Assembly: GCF_002245355.1 (NCBI RefSeq)
Contig: NZ_NOWF01000013.1
Coordinates: forward strand, 1 to 64,000
Direction of reading: 5' to 3'
Length of the DNA: 64,000 bases
Origin: Paludifilum halophilum
GTDB taxonomy: Bacteria; Bacillota; Bacilli; Thermoactinomycetales; DSM-45169
Shown here: in pieces, positions 1-7,720 of the stretch
How positions within the stretch are numbered: the first letter of the stretch is position 1
How the letters are laid out: every line of letters begins with the position of its first letter
Notes under the pieces: generated by a model
What the model was told of the DNA's origin: nothing
Databases searched by the model: none
What the model saw: only the letters and a program-made list of their open reading frames with translations
Position numbers and translations under genes: made by a program

Positions 1-104
1 AGGTCTAACCCGACAAACAAGATTCCTTTCCAACGCTGCCCATTGACAAATTGGCCTGTTCCTGGAACCAAAAATGATAACAAAATAGCAAAAAAGAGTC
101 TCAA
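1..104 (-). CDS. Membrane protein, 5' fragment (second putative immunity protein)
   Basis: Only the first 34 codons lie in the window; the gene runs off the left edge. A TTG start at 104-102 is preceded by a G-rich ribosome site (AGGGGGG, 7 nt spacing). The peptide begins MRLFFAILLSFLVPGTGQ and then shows N-G-QR-KGI. This matches the N-terminus of the protein at 1704-2723, which has PGVGQ, N-QR and MKGI at the same spacing. It lies 27 nt after the upstream Flp-lipase gene, the same order seen in the other cassette. Homology and start are seen in the sequence; the immunity role is inferred. It could instead be a generic TM2-like envelope protein. Confidence 0.6.
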   Translation of the reverse strand, partial: MRLFFAILLSFLVPGTGQFVNGQRWKGILFVGLD

Positions 105-131
105 CCAAAAACCCCCCTATGGGCAATGCCG

Positions 132-1256
132 CTATCTAGCGATATTTCCATCATCACCGAACTGGCTATTGAAGGAGTCCGAACTATGATTCTCCAAAAA
201 CCCACCTTGTACGGTACCTTGGATCGCTTTCGGCAGTACACCCAGGATTTCCTTATCTTTAATAGGGTTAAGGTAATCGTTACGCTCTCTCGGAGCTTTT
301 CCTTTTTCCGTTACGATTACTTTACCATAATGAACTCCATAATTCCCCACGGCATCTGCATCATTTACGTAATTCACCACTTGATTATCATGAGCGCCCA
401 CGGCATTAGCCGGATCTTCAAGACCATTCATATTGGGATTGAATGCACCTTTCAATGCATCCCATCCTCCGCTTACAGTACCAGCACCATGTAACGGATG
501 GGGTTTTAAACCCGGAGCATTAAATGTCACAGCAGGAAGATCGTATTCTTTCGCCATATTTTGAGCATGAAACCCGCCCAGAGAATGACCCGTCAGAGTG
601 ATTGATGAATCCTGAGCTTTTTTAGAGTTTTTTACCCTCTCCACAAATTGCTTTGCACTGTCTACCTGCACACCTTTGGTTTGCATATAAATACTTGAGT
701 TCTGCCCCCACCAATCGACCCCTTTATCCTCAACATCCGACCCGCGAAAGGCAATAACAACTTCACCCGTTTTCTTATTTTTGACTGCAATCGCTTGAAA
801 TCCGTTACCTAAATCCTCACGATCAATAATTTTTGCATTGGGTTTACCATTTGTTTTCCCAAATATTTTATTGAAATCTTTGTCGGTTAATTTATCGATA
901 TCTTCGTATGACATATCCGTCATCTGTTTCAATTGCTGATCGGTCATCTTCACATCTTCTAAATTTTTGGCCTGAGAGCGTTTTGGTGCCTGTTTCTCGT
1001 CTTTTTCATTATCAGATTCTGTACCCGGTCCATCCCCGGAACCAGAACCTCCTGCTTTCTCACTCTTGCCTCCTGTGATTTCCCCATTAATAATGGCCAT
1101 AATCTTATCCTTGATCATCGACTGTCCATCATTGGCCATGAAAGCGTAGAGAAGAGAGGCGAGAGCTAGGATTCCTACCAGGATCGCTATATACTCCACC
1201 GTGGACGAGCCCCGGCGATTGCTAAACGGATTCCTTATCCCGTACGACTTATTCAT
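132..1256 (-). CDS. Flp-type pilin leader fused to class-3 lipase domain (copy 1)
   Basis: A 374-residue protein. Residues 1-62 form a Tad/Flp class III prepilin leader: a basic start, RRG then SSTVEY with the expected cleavage after Gly16, and a hydrophobic helix to about residue 41. A Gly/Ser/Glu/Lys-rich linker (63-100) leads to an alpha/beta-hydrolase domain of the class-3 lipase type. That domain shows an IAFRGSD strand, nucleophile elbow GHSLGG (Ser225), a likely acid in NDAD (299-301) and a likely His309 in GVHYGK. Residues 1-63 are identical to the protein at 3020-4120, while the lipase halves have diverged strongly. Membership in the pilus operon suggests TadV processing and a surface or exported lipase; a toxin role is inferred. 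A simple surface-tethered lipase is the main alternative. Confidence 0.85.
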   Translation of the reverse strand: MNKSYGIRNPFSNRRGSSTVEYIAILVGILALASLLYAFMANDGQSMIKDKIMAIINGEITGGKSEKAGGSGSGDGPGTESDNEKDEKQAPKRSQAKNLEDVKMTDQQLKQMTDMSYEDIDKLTDKDFNKIFGKTNGKPNAKIIDREDLGNGFQAIAVKNKKTGEVVIAFRGSDVEDKGVDWWGQNSSIYMQTKGVQVDSAKQFVERVKNSKKAQDSSITLTGHSLGGFHAQNMAKEYDLPAVTFNAPGLKPHPLHGAGTVSGGWDALKGAFNPNMNGLEDPANAVGAHDNQVVNYVNDADAVGNYGVHYGKVIVTEKGKAPRERNDYLNPIKDKEILGVLPKAIQGTVQGGFLENHSSDSFNSQFGDDGNIAR

Positions 1257-1629
1257 TTGTACGCTCCTTTATGACGAAAATCTCCTTTCTGTATCGATCC
1301 CTTATTTTAAAAGCGGTAGTGGGTCCACGGGCCTCCCGCCGACCTTCACTTCAAAGTGAAGATGGGGACCGCTGGAGTTGCCATGGTTTCCAACGGCACC
1401 GATGGGTTGGCCTTTTTGCACACGGTCACCAGGCCGGACCAGCGGTTGATCGGGATACATGTGGGCATACAGCGTCTGCATGCCGTTTCCGTGGTTAATC
1501 ACGATATATGTACCATAGCTTCGATCACCTAGGTTTCGAACGGTGGTCACCGTACCGTCTTCCGCTGCGTATACAGGGGTTCCGACCGGGTCGGGGAAAT
1601 CCTGGCCTGTATGGCCGGAATAACAGTTG
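1069..1629. repeat. 561-bp duplication, copy 1
   Basis: This segment is about 99% identical (roughly six mismatches) to 3933-4493, with a fixed offset of 2864 bp. It contains the 3' part of an M23 peptidase gene, a short intergenic gap and the first 63 codons of an Flp-lipase gene. Similarity ends abruptly at both edges, inside the peptidase at one end and at the leader/linker junction at the other. The duplication is the constant part shared by two otherwise different cassettes and is long enough for homologous recombination. Confidence 0.95.
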
Positions 1630-1685
1630 TTGCTATCGCCGCTTTTGTAATAGAGGGCTGAATAACCAAATACCCCTCTGTTCAC
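1302..1685 (-). pseudogene. M23 peptidase 3' fragment (duplicated remnant)
   Basis: An open frame of 127 codons from a GTG with no convincing ribosome site. From CYSGHTGQDF onward it is nearly identical to residues 163-269 of the intact TadE-M23 protein at 4166-4975. The zinc-binding motifs HTGQD, YAHM and HLHFEV are present, but the TadE-like membrane segment is missing and replaced by about 20 unrelated residues. It is the left part of a 561-bp duplication, so it is best read as a passenger scar of cassette duplication. Expression as a soluble peptidase cannot be excluded but would lack any export signal. Confidence 0.8.
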
Positions 1686-1703
1686 ATAAAGTTTAGAAGG
1701 AAA

Positions 1704-2723
1704 CTAATTCAATTTTTGAAAGCGTTCTTTCACATCCTCAAGTTTATTGATTTTATTAATATCTTGTGGATTCATATCAAATTCGAATGTAAGGTATTCA
1801 TAATAATTTCCTAATTTTATTTTTTGATCCCTTGCCTTTTCAGGCAAAGACTCTGAGTAATACGTAACATTTAGGTTCACTTTTTGAACCCGATTCTCTT
1901 TAAAAAACTGTATGGTTTTCAGTATCTTCCTCATTTCTACTTCCTTTTGTTTTCCCTCTAAATCCTTAATAAGTTTAAGATCCACATGTTGTGTATATTG
2001 ACCAGGATATTGATTGCGAACCTCTTGATAATCTAGCATGTTCTTACTAATCATATCTTTTTCAGCTTCATTCTCAATACCAACATGCGATTCATATACC
2101 CATACATCTGGATAAAGTTTATCAATTAGCGGTTGCATTTCTTCTTGGGATTGCTTAGATAAGGCAGCAATCACGTAGGTGTCTTCAAATGGTTGCGAAC
2201 CCCTTTTAGTCACTGTAAATCTTAATTTTGGATCGTCTTGCGGATAAGCTTTCATCCTATACTTATTAAACTCGGTAATATACTGCGGCTTTTCCACCTT
2301 GAAGGAATCACCATATTTATCCTTTAAATAGTTTTTAGCTTCTTTTTGCACACTTGTCACCTTTTGTGGTGGCTGATGGCTTTCTTTTGTCCATAATGGT
2401 TGTGAAATGTCCACAGAAAACCAAACGTATAATAAAGCAATAGTTAAAGCAATACCAACTTCAATTACTGCCCGTTTACCTTGCAAAAAGCCACGATTTA
2501 CTTTTTTCCTAACCATACGAACAGCTGTCCAAAGTGAATCAAGGATTGCCAGAACCCAAATAATCATAAAAAATGACATAAGATATATATTACCAATAGA
2601 TATATATCCCAATATCGAATAAACAAGAATAATAACGATTCCTTTCATTCTTTGTCTATTATATATTTGTCCCACTCCAGGGTAGATAATAGACAATAAC
2701 GTTGCTAAAACCACGTGTATCAT
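1704..2723 (-). CDS. Membrane protein, putative immunity partner of Flp-lipase copy 2
   Basis: A 339-residue protein starting at ATG 2723, with GGAGG 7 nt upstream. The N-terminus has two or three membrane segments (about residues 1-20, 25-60) carrying the PGVGQ-N-QR-KG signature of TM2-like proteins, and a further helix lies near 75-95. The rest is a charged extracytoplasmic domain of about 230 residues without a motif I recognise. It follows the lipase gene at 3020-4120, and the start of a homologue follows the other lipase gene at the left window edge. This one-to-one pairing suggests immunity or an accessory membrane role. Base composition is AT-rich compared with the tad core genes, consistent with recent acquisition. 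Function is inferred from position only. Confidence 0.7.
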   Translation of the reverse strand: MIHVVLATLLSIIYPGVGQIYNRQRMKGIVIILVYSILGYISIGNIYLMSFFMIIWVLAILDSLWTAVRMVRKKVNRGFLQGKRAVIEVGIALTIALLYVWFSVDISQPLWTKESHQPPQKVTSVQKEAKNYLKDKYGDSFKVEKPQYITEFNKYRMKAYPQDDPKLRFTVTKRGSQPFEDTYVIAALSKQSQEEMQPLIDKLYPDVWVYESHVGIENEAEKDMISKNMLDYQEVRNQYPGQYTQHVDLKLIKDLEGKQKEVEMRKILKTIQFFKENRVQKVNLNVTYYSESLPEKARDQKIKLGNYYEYLTFEFDMNPQDINKINKLEDVKERFQKLN

Positions 2724-2760
2724 AATCGGCCCTCCAAAATTTCTCATCTGGTATCAGAGC

Positions 2761-3001
2761 TGTTGATGAACCCGAATATGAGCATATAAAGAGAGTCGTC
2801 CACCTCCTAAGCAACTTTTTCCATCCTCACAGTGGAGAATCTGGAGGGAGAGCGTTTAGGAAAACATTCTTCCTTGTGACGCTTCCGAACGGCTTTGCTC
2901 CTGTCCAACCGAAAGGTTCACAGCGGCCATCCCTACTTCCTCGCAGGATGGTAACGGGAGCCGTGGCGGTACACGATCTCTCCAGCTAATAGGTATCAAC
3001 A
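2761..3001. repeat. Structured dispersed element, copy A (~241 nt)
   Basis: Fills the 296-bp gap between the lipase gene and its putative immunity gene. The ends are complementary: TGTTGATGAACC at the left and GGTATCAACA at the right. It aligns along its whole length with 16252-16497 at roughly two thirds identity. An internal hairpin AACC-GAAA-GGTT here corresponds to CCGAA-AAA-TTCGG in the other copy, a change that preserves pairing, and CCATCC/GGATGG forms another stem here. It could be a MITE-like mobile palindrome or a structured RNA. I could not match it to a riboswitch class. Confidence 0.6.
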
Positions 3002-3019
3002 CTCCTAATCTGGTATATA

Positions 3020-4120
3020 TTATCGCTTTACATCTGTACTCCCATCTTCCTCCATATGATCTCTAATATTTTTTACACCATGGTGCTCTAGCCCTGTTAT
3101 AGAGTCCCACAACAACATTGGTATTTTAGCGGGAAATGACTTCTTAAACCTCTGCCCAGTACCATGCTCATCCACTTTATTCGAACCATTTTCATCAAAA
3201 GCATAAGTTTTTCCTACATGAAATCCATATGTTCCAATTTGATCACTACTATCAACATAGTTTATAACAAGATCATCGTATTTCCCTTGGTAGTCTTTCC
3301 TCATTTGTTTTTTTGTTAATCCCCCTACAAAACCAGGCCCATTAAATGAAAATGTAGGAATTTTATTTTCCAATGCCATTTTTTGCGCTAGATGCCCTCC
3401 TAGCGAGTGCCCCACTTGAGCAAAACTATACCCTTTATCCTCATATTTTGATAAGACTCTTTGATAAAATTTCCTTGCCGACTTATATTGATTTATATCA
3501 AAACCTAAACCCAATCCGAGGTCAGATTTAATATCAGTATATTCCGTGTCGGGATCAGTTCCTCTATAAGCAATAATAACCTGCTTCGTTTCTTTATTAA
3601 TAAATACCCTTCCTGAAAAACCATTTTCTTCAACATCCATATACAATGTATCATCTTCATCCCATCCGGGGCCTAAATCATTCAGCAACTCTTCTTTATC
3701 TACATCATCATAATCATATGCGAGTTCAGTTGCTGCCATCAACTGCCTATCATTTAGATCCACATCAGCTGTCGTCCCGTAAGGCCGTTCTTTTCTTTTT
3801 TTACCTTTTGAAGGGTTAGACGATTCCTTTGAATTAGATAGTCGTTGAAATTTATCCGACGAATTTGTTTGACTATCCAGGCTACTCGGCTTTCCATCCC
3901 CAAAACCGAAATTCCCCGTCTCTTCACGATTCCCTCCTGTGATTTCCCCATTAATAATGGCCATAATCTTATCTTTGATCATCGACTGTCCATCATTGGC
4001 CATGAAAGCGTAGAGAAGAGAGGCGAGAGCTAGGATTCCTACCAGGATCGCTATATACTCCACCGTGGACGAGCCCCGGCGATTGCTAAACGGATTCCTT
4101 ATCCCGTACGACTTATTCAT
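3020..4120 (-). CDS. Flp-type pilin leader fused to class-3 lipase domain (copy 2)
   Basis: A 366-residue protein. The first 63 residues (class III leader, cleavage expected after Gly16 before SSTVEY, hydrophobic helix to about 41) are identical to the copy at 132-1256. A Ser/Asn/Lys-rich linker (64-115) precedes a class-3 lipase-like domain with IIAYRGTD, nucleophile motif GHSLGG (Ser239), a likely acid in YVDSSD (290-293) and a likely His301 in GFHVGK. The lipase half is only distantly related to copy 1 and is more AT-rich than the tad genes. It lies 45 bp downstream of the intact TadE-M23 gene and upstream of a membrane protein. This looks like a constant trafficking leader with an exchangeable effector. 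The effector role is inferred; the enzyme fold is well supported. Confidence 0.87.
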   Translation of the reverse strand: MNKSYGIRNPFSNRRGSSTVEYIAILVGILALASLLYAFMANDGQSMIKDKIMAIINGEITGGNREETGNFGFGDGKPSSLDSQTNSSDKFQRLSNSKESSNPSKGKKRKERPYGTTADVDLNDRQLMAATELAYDYDDVDKEELLNDLGPGWDEDDTLYMDVEENGFSGRVFINKETKQVIIAYRGTDPDTEYTDIKSDLGLGLGFDINQYKSARKFYQRVLSKYEDKGYSFAQVGHSLGGHLAQKMALENKIPTFSFNGPGFVGGLTKKQMRKDYQGKYDDLVINYVDSSDQIGTYGFHVGKTYAFDENGSNKVDEHGTGQRFKKSFPAKIPMLLWDSITGLEHHGVKNIRDHMEEDGSTDVKR

Positions 4121-4493
4121 TTGTACGCTCCTTTATGACGAAAATCTCCTTTCTGTATCGATCCCTTATTTTAAGAGCGGTAGTGGGTCCACGGGCCTCC
4201 CGCCGACCTTCACTTCAAAGTGAAGATGGGGACCACTGGAGTTGCCATGGTTTCCAACGGCACCGATGGGTTGGCCTTTTTGCACACGGTCACCAGGCCG
4301 GACCAGCGGTTGATCGGGATACATGTGGGCATACAGCGTCTGCATGCCGTTTCCGTGGTTAATCACGATATATGTACCGTAGCTTCGATCACCTAGGTTT
4401 CGAACGGTGGTCACCATACCGTCTTCCGCTGCGTATACAGGGGTTCCGACCGGGCCGGGGAAATCCTGGCCTGTATGGCCGGAATAACAGTTG
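3933..4493. repeat. 561-bp duplication, copy 2
   Basis: Partner of 1069-1629 with about six mismatches. Here the segment is in its complete context: the peptidase end belongs to a full-length TadE-M23 gene and the leader end belongs to Flp-lipase copy 2. This is therefore probably the ancestral location and 1069-1629 the derived one. Direct orientation means recombination between copies would delete one lipase and one immunity gene, leaving a single intact cassette. Confidence 0.95.
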
Positions 4494-4975
4494 ATCCCAC
4501 AACCAGGAGATAATGGTGTCGGTGCAGCCAACTGACCACCGGGCAATCCCGCTCCTTCCCCTCCAAAAGCCGTTAATTGCGGTGTCTGGCTCAACATCGG
4601 CGCTTCGGAGGAGGTGGAATAGGAGAAGGGGGAGCTTTCCATGAATAAAATCGGAATACTGGTTTCAGCGGTCGCCTTCGCTTCCCCCTTTTCGATCTCC
4701 ACTTTCAGGGATTTCAGCTCATACACCTGAGAGTCCCCGAAAGCAGTGATTCCTTCCTCTTCGGCCAACTCGGCATCGCCGGTAGTCGATGCAATCTTCA
4801 CCGCATCCCGGATGGAAGCATGGGTATCCATAACGGCTGTCCCCACCAGCACCAGTTGCCACAAAGCCATAGCAATCAATACAGCCAAGGGTAGAATCGA
4901 TACAAATTCAACGGAAGCGGCCCCTTGACGATTAAAAACGATCGATGACAACCATCTTTTGATATAAGTCCTCAT
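4166..4975 (-). CDS. TadE-like pseudopilin fused to M23 metallopeptidase
   Basis: A 269-residue protein with ATG at 4975 after GGAGG. Residues 15-52 are a TadE-type leader and helix (RQGAASVEFVSILPL), followed by a pseudopilin-like stretch to about 115 and a linker. An M23/LytM-like domain fills 163-269 with zinc ligands in HTGQD, YAHM and HLHFEV, all present. M23 enzymes cleave peptide cross-links of peptidoglycan. A peptidase held at the pilus base could open the wall for the pilus or its cargo; that role is inferred. It is flanked by TadE (43 bp upstream) and Flp-lipase copy 2. Its 3' end is duplicated at 1302-1629. Confidence 0.87.
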   Translation of the reverse strand: MRTYIKRWLSSIVFNRQGAASVEFVSILPLAVLIAMALWQLVLVGTAVMDTHASIRDAVKIASTTGDAELAEEEGITAFGDSQVYELKSLKVEIEKGEAKATAETSIPILFMESSPFSYSTSSEAPMLSQTPQLTAFGGEGAGLPGGQLAAPTPLSPGCGINCYSGHTGQDFPGPVGTPVYAAEDGMVTTVRNLGDRSYGTYIVINHGNGMQTLYAHMYPDQPLVRPGDRVQKGQPIGAVGNHGNSSGPHLHFEVKVGGRPVDPLPLLK

Positions 4976-5018
4976 CGGAGATCCTCCGTAAATCTAAATC
5001 TAAGACGTGTCCATTCAA

Positions 5019-5414
5019 TTAATGGATGATGACGGTCTTTTTTTCGCTCTCGTAGTTAAAGGCTTGAGAAGGCAGAAAAACGAGTTGGATTTGGGTAACT
5101 GCCGAGGCCGTGATTCGATTCTCTTTTTTCTCCTTTTTCACTTGGAAGGATTCCAGATGATAATAGTCCGTCGATTCAAAGGAATCCTTCCCACTCTGCT
5201 CCGCTTGCTTCAGTTTTCCAGTTGTTGCGGCATATCGCGCCTCATCTCGCAGGATGTTTTCCGTTTCCATAATCGCCATCCCGCTGACAGCGATCTGCCA
5301 AGTAAATAAAGCGATAAGTAAAATCAAAGGGAGAATAGCGACAAATTCAACAGTGATTCCGCCTTTTTTTTCTCGAAAGAGACGGCTAAACCCGGTATTT
5401 TTCATGGTTTTCAA
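5019..5414 (-). CDS. tadE: TadE-family pseudopilin
   Basis: A 131-residue protein starting at TTG 5414, with AGGGTGG 6 nt upstream; an ATG three codons in is the alternative start. It shows the TadE pattern: KKGGITVEFVAILPL followed by a 25-residue hydrophobic helix, then MAIMETENILRDEARYAATTG, typical of TadE N-terminal halves. Such minor pseudopilins are cleaved by the Tad prepilin peptidase and help assemble the pilus. It lies between the TadG-like gene and the TadE-M23 fusion, co-oriented with short gaps. Confidence 0.85.
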   Translation of the reverse strand: MKTMKNTGFSRLFREKKGGITVEFVAILPLILLIALFTWQIAVSGMAIMETENILRDEARYAATTGKLKQAEQSGKDSFESTDYYHLESFQVKKEKKENRITASAVTQIQLVFLPSQAFNYESEKKTVIIH

Positions 5415-5435
5415 ATCGATCCACCCTCTATAGGG

Positions 5436-6011
5436 TTAATATTCGATGGTTCGTTCTTCATCGGACAACCATTCCAAATAGTAGCGAGAGGGGCCAGTTC
5501 CCGACCCTTCGACGGTCTGATCCTTGAAGTATTCTTCAAAAAAAAGGGAACGAAACGGGGTTTCGACGCTCACTTTGATTCGTCCGCTTTTGCCCAATGT
5601 GAGCATCCCTTCATCCCCGCCTCCATTTTTTTTCGCATACGCCTGCACGATTTTCTTCAGCTCCCCTTGATGATTGTGAATCACCCCATTCATAAAGGCT
5701 TTCTTTTTTTCATCGGTGCCCAGAACCACCATGTAGGGATTTTGGTAGCCGGGATCATCTGGGGATAAGTCTCCATTGGCCTCTTTCACGGCCCGAATCT
5801 TGGCCTCCAAGTCCTGCTGAACCCAACCGTCCATTTTCTTGGTAGCGGCCAGACTAGCGGCATCGGCTGCCACTTGTGAGGAAGAATGGGTCATCCAAAC
5901 CACTGCTAACGTCCCGATAAAGCAAAATAAAAGAGCGAAGATGGGAAGGCTGGCCACCCAGAGGATGGCCACATTCCCTTTTTTGTTCATCACACGCCGG
6001 ATGGCGTCCAA
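5436..6011 (-). CDS. TadG-like pseudopilin/pilus assembly protein
   Basis: A 191-residue protein. The TTG start at 6011 has AGGAGGT seven nt upstream. The N-terminus NKKGNVAILWVASLPIF and a long hydrophobic helix, followed by SSQVAADAASLAATKKM, match the TadG/Flp-associated N-terminal domain (pfam TadG_N-like). Unlike many TadG proteins it lacks a C-terminal von Willebrand domain, which is supplied instead by the separate lipoprotein gene just upstream. It is probably membrane-anchored with an extracellular domain and part of the pilus apparatus. Confidence 0.8.
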   Translation of the reverse strand: MDAIRRVMNKKGNVAILWVASLPIFALLFCFIGTLAVVWMTHSSSQVAADAASLAATKKMDGWVQQDLEAKIRAVKEANGDLSPDDPGYQNPYMVVLGTDEKKKAFMNGVIHNHQGELKKIVQAYAKKNGGGDEGMLTLGKSGRIKVSVETPFRSLFFEEYFKDQTVEGSGTGPSRYYLEWLSDEERTIEY

Positions 6012-6032
6012 ATCGGTTACCTCCTATAAAAG

Positions 6033-7346
6033 TTAATTGTTGTCCAAGGAATCCTCTTTCTTTTTCTCCAGTTCGTCTCTCTTCTTTTGCACATTATCTT
6101 TAAGTTTCTTTTTTAGATCCATACTATTTTTCTGAAGTTCTTTATCTAACTTCTTATACATATCCCATAAATACCTGTGAATTTTCCTTTTTCTATTCTT
6201 GTAATCTGTTTTTATACTTTCCTCTATTCCTTTCGTTTTTAAGTAGTCCATAACTTTCTCAACGTTCTCTTGCTCTCTCTCTTTTTTTTCAAGAAACTCA
6301 TCTCTAATTGCCACTAAATCATTAATTCTATCCTCCCTTTCATCAGTAATGTTTCCCCCTACTAGAATTTCATACTGCATCCATTCTAATTCCAGTTTGT
6401 TATACTGACCTTCAAAGTAAGATTTAAGATCTGACTTCGAACTCGCTGAAGTAAATGTCCCTCCACCTGCTTCAGCTACTTCTTTTAATGCTCGTTGCTC
6501 CGTGTTGTTTACATCAAAACCAACGATGTTGACAGTGGCGGATATCCCGTCCTTTTGCAGTGCTTCCGCTTCCTTTGCCGGGTTTCCTCCACATGTCTCC
6601 AGTCCATCACTGACAATATAAACAACATTTTTGCTATTTTTATCACTATTGTCTTTCAGTGTTTCTCCTGATTTTTTGATAGCGTCGGCCAACGGGGTCC
6701 ATCCGGTTGCATCCACTTGTTTTATCGCTTTGCTGAAGGTAGACTCATCATATGTACTTAAAGGATATATTTCTTCAATCTTAGAGCAAGACAGTTGTTT
6801 GTCTTCTTCACTGTTGCTTCCTTTGTGGCCATATACAATTAAAGACACATTGGCCTCTTTCGGAAAGTTGGAAACAAAGGTTTCAACGGCCTCTTTGGCC
6901 ACATCCATCTTTTGTCCACCGTTCACTTGGGCTTCCATGCTACCACTTGCATCCAGTAGGATGCTGACATTGTATTGATCTAGTGATGGTTTTTCTACAT
7001 CTGTTCCCGGCGATACTGAATCGATTGTAAAACTGGTGTCTACTTGTTCAAATGATTTTTGAACAGATGAAAAATCCTCCGCTAATAAATCCATCACCGT
7101 ACTATATATCTCTTCTTTACTGGCCTCAGGGTCAATCTTATCAAGTTCTGCCTTTACTTTTTCTTCGTTATAGTTGTCCCCCGCATATTTACCAGGTCCT
7201 TGGGCAATCATATCTTCTACCTTTTCAGGGATCTCCGCTTTCTCCTCTTCTTTTTGATGGGAGCTCCCAGTATCAACATCTTTAGAACTGCAGCCGATTA
7301 TTGTCAAAATACATAAAAGTATTATTGTAGTTTTAAGAAGCTTCAT
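6033..7346 (-). CDS. von Willebrand factor A domain lipoprotein in the tad cluster
   Basis: A 437-residue protein with a lipoprotein signal (LTIIGC, Cys19). The vWA domain (about 125-310) has a complete MIDAS: DASGS (132-136), a Thr in GWTPLADAI and an Asp in VSDGLETC. The last 100 residues are Lys/Glu-rich and probably coiled-coil. vWA domains bind ligands through a metal ion and occur in TadG and tip adhesins; this protein may provide the adhesive or scaffold function missing from the short TadG next door. It sits between the pilin and TadG genes on the same strand. Its AT-rich codon use differs from tadA and tadB. Confidence 0.85.
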   Translation of the reverse strand: MKLLKTTIILLCILTIIGCSSKDVDTGSSHQKEEEKAEIPEKVEDMIAQGPGKYAGDNYNEEKVKAELDKIDPEASKEEIYSTVMDLLAEDFSSVQKSFEQVDTSFTIDSVSPGTDVEKPSLDQYNVSILLDASGSMEAQVNGGQKMDVAKEAVETFVSNFPKEANVSLIVYGHKGSNSEEDKQLSCSKIEEIYPLSTYDESTFSKAIKQVDATGWTPLADAIKKSGETLKDNSDKNSKNVVYIVSDGLETCGGNPAKEAEALQKDGISATVNIVGFDVNNTEQRALKEVAEAGGGTFTSASSKSDLKSYFEGQYNKLELEWMQYEILVGGNITDEREDRINDLVAIRDEFLEKKEREQENVEKVMDYLKTKGIEESIKTDYKNRKRKIHRYLWDMYKKLDKELQKNSMDLKKKLKDNVQKKRDELEKKKEDSLDNN

Positions 7347-7372
7347 AATAACACTCCCTGAAAATAGTAGGA

Positions 7373-7405
7373 TTCAGGCATATGACTGTTAATCATATGC
7401 CTGAA
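7373..7405 (-). terminator. Perfect 13-bp hairpin after the Flp pilin gene
   Basis: TTCAGGCATATGA and its exact complement flank a 7-nt loop, starting 8 nt past the pilin stop. No long U-run follows, so it may act as a leaky terminator or a 3' RNA stabiliser. Either would raise pilin output relative to the downstream tad genes, as expected for a major pilin. Confidence 0.65.
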
Positions 7406-7412
7406 AACTTAT

Positions 7413-7640
7413 TTAGATATCACTTACAATATCTGTTATTTTCTTTTTTATTTTCGCAGCAGCGCCGTCTTCACCCTTAACAGCAGCCATAACAGCTCCA
7501 CCCAAAAGCGCTGCACCAGCAAGCACTGCTACATATTCAACCGTAGAGGCACCTTTACGTTCAACCAAAACTTTGCGTACGGCCTCCTTCATAAAGATGC
7601 TGCCACGTACATAAGCTTTAATGCTTTTCTCCCGCATCAT
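7413..7640 (-). CDS. flp: Flp/Fap-type major pilin
   Basis: A 75-residue protein; either of two adjacent ATGs (7640 or 7637) can be used, and GGAGG fits the second slightly better. The class III signature ERKG then ASTVEY and a 22-residue hydrophobic stretch identify a Flp prepilin; processing is expected after the Gly. A short Lys-rich tail completes the small pilin. Position between TadC and the pseudopilins, with a strong hairpin behind it, supports its being the main pilus subunit. The leader is similar but not identical to the leaders of the two Flp-lipase fusions. Confidence 0.88.
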   Translation of the reverse strand: MMREKSIKAYVRGSIFMKEAVRKVLVERKGASTVEYVAVLAGAALLGGAVMAAVKGEDGAAAKIKKKITDIVSDI

Positions 7641-7720
7641 TTTACCTCCCTGGATTTTAAAAATATCTAAGATTAGTAAAAACGGATAGATAGTTATCGC
7701 TTTTCCTCACATCACCCCCT

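Noticed and set aside
126-494. Plus-strand frame at the left edge
   Set aside because: It is antisense to the Flp-lipase gene, which has a clear leader, domain and catalytic motif.
1302-1685. A second functional M23 peptidase
   Set aside because: No export signal, no ribosome site, and the first 20 residues are unrelated; it is the duplicated 3' end of the intact gene.
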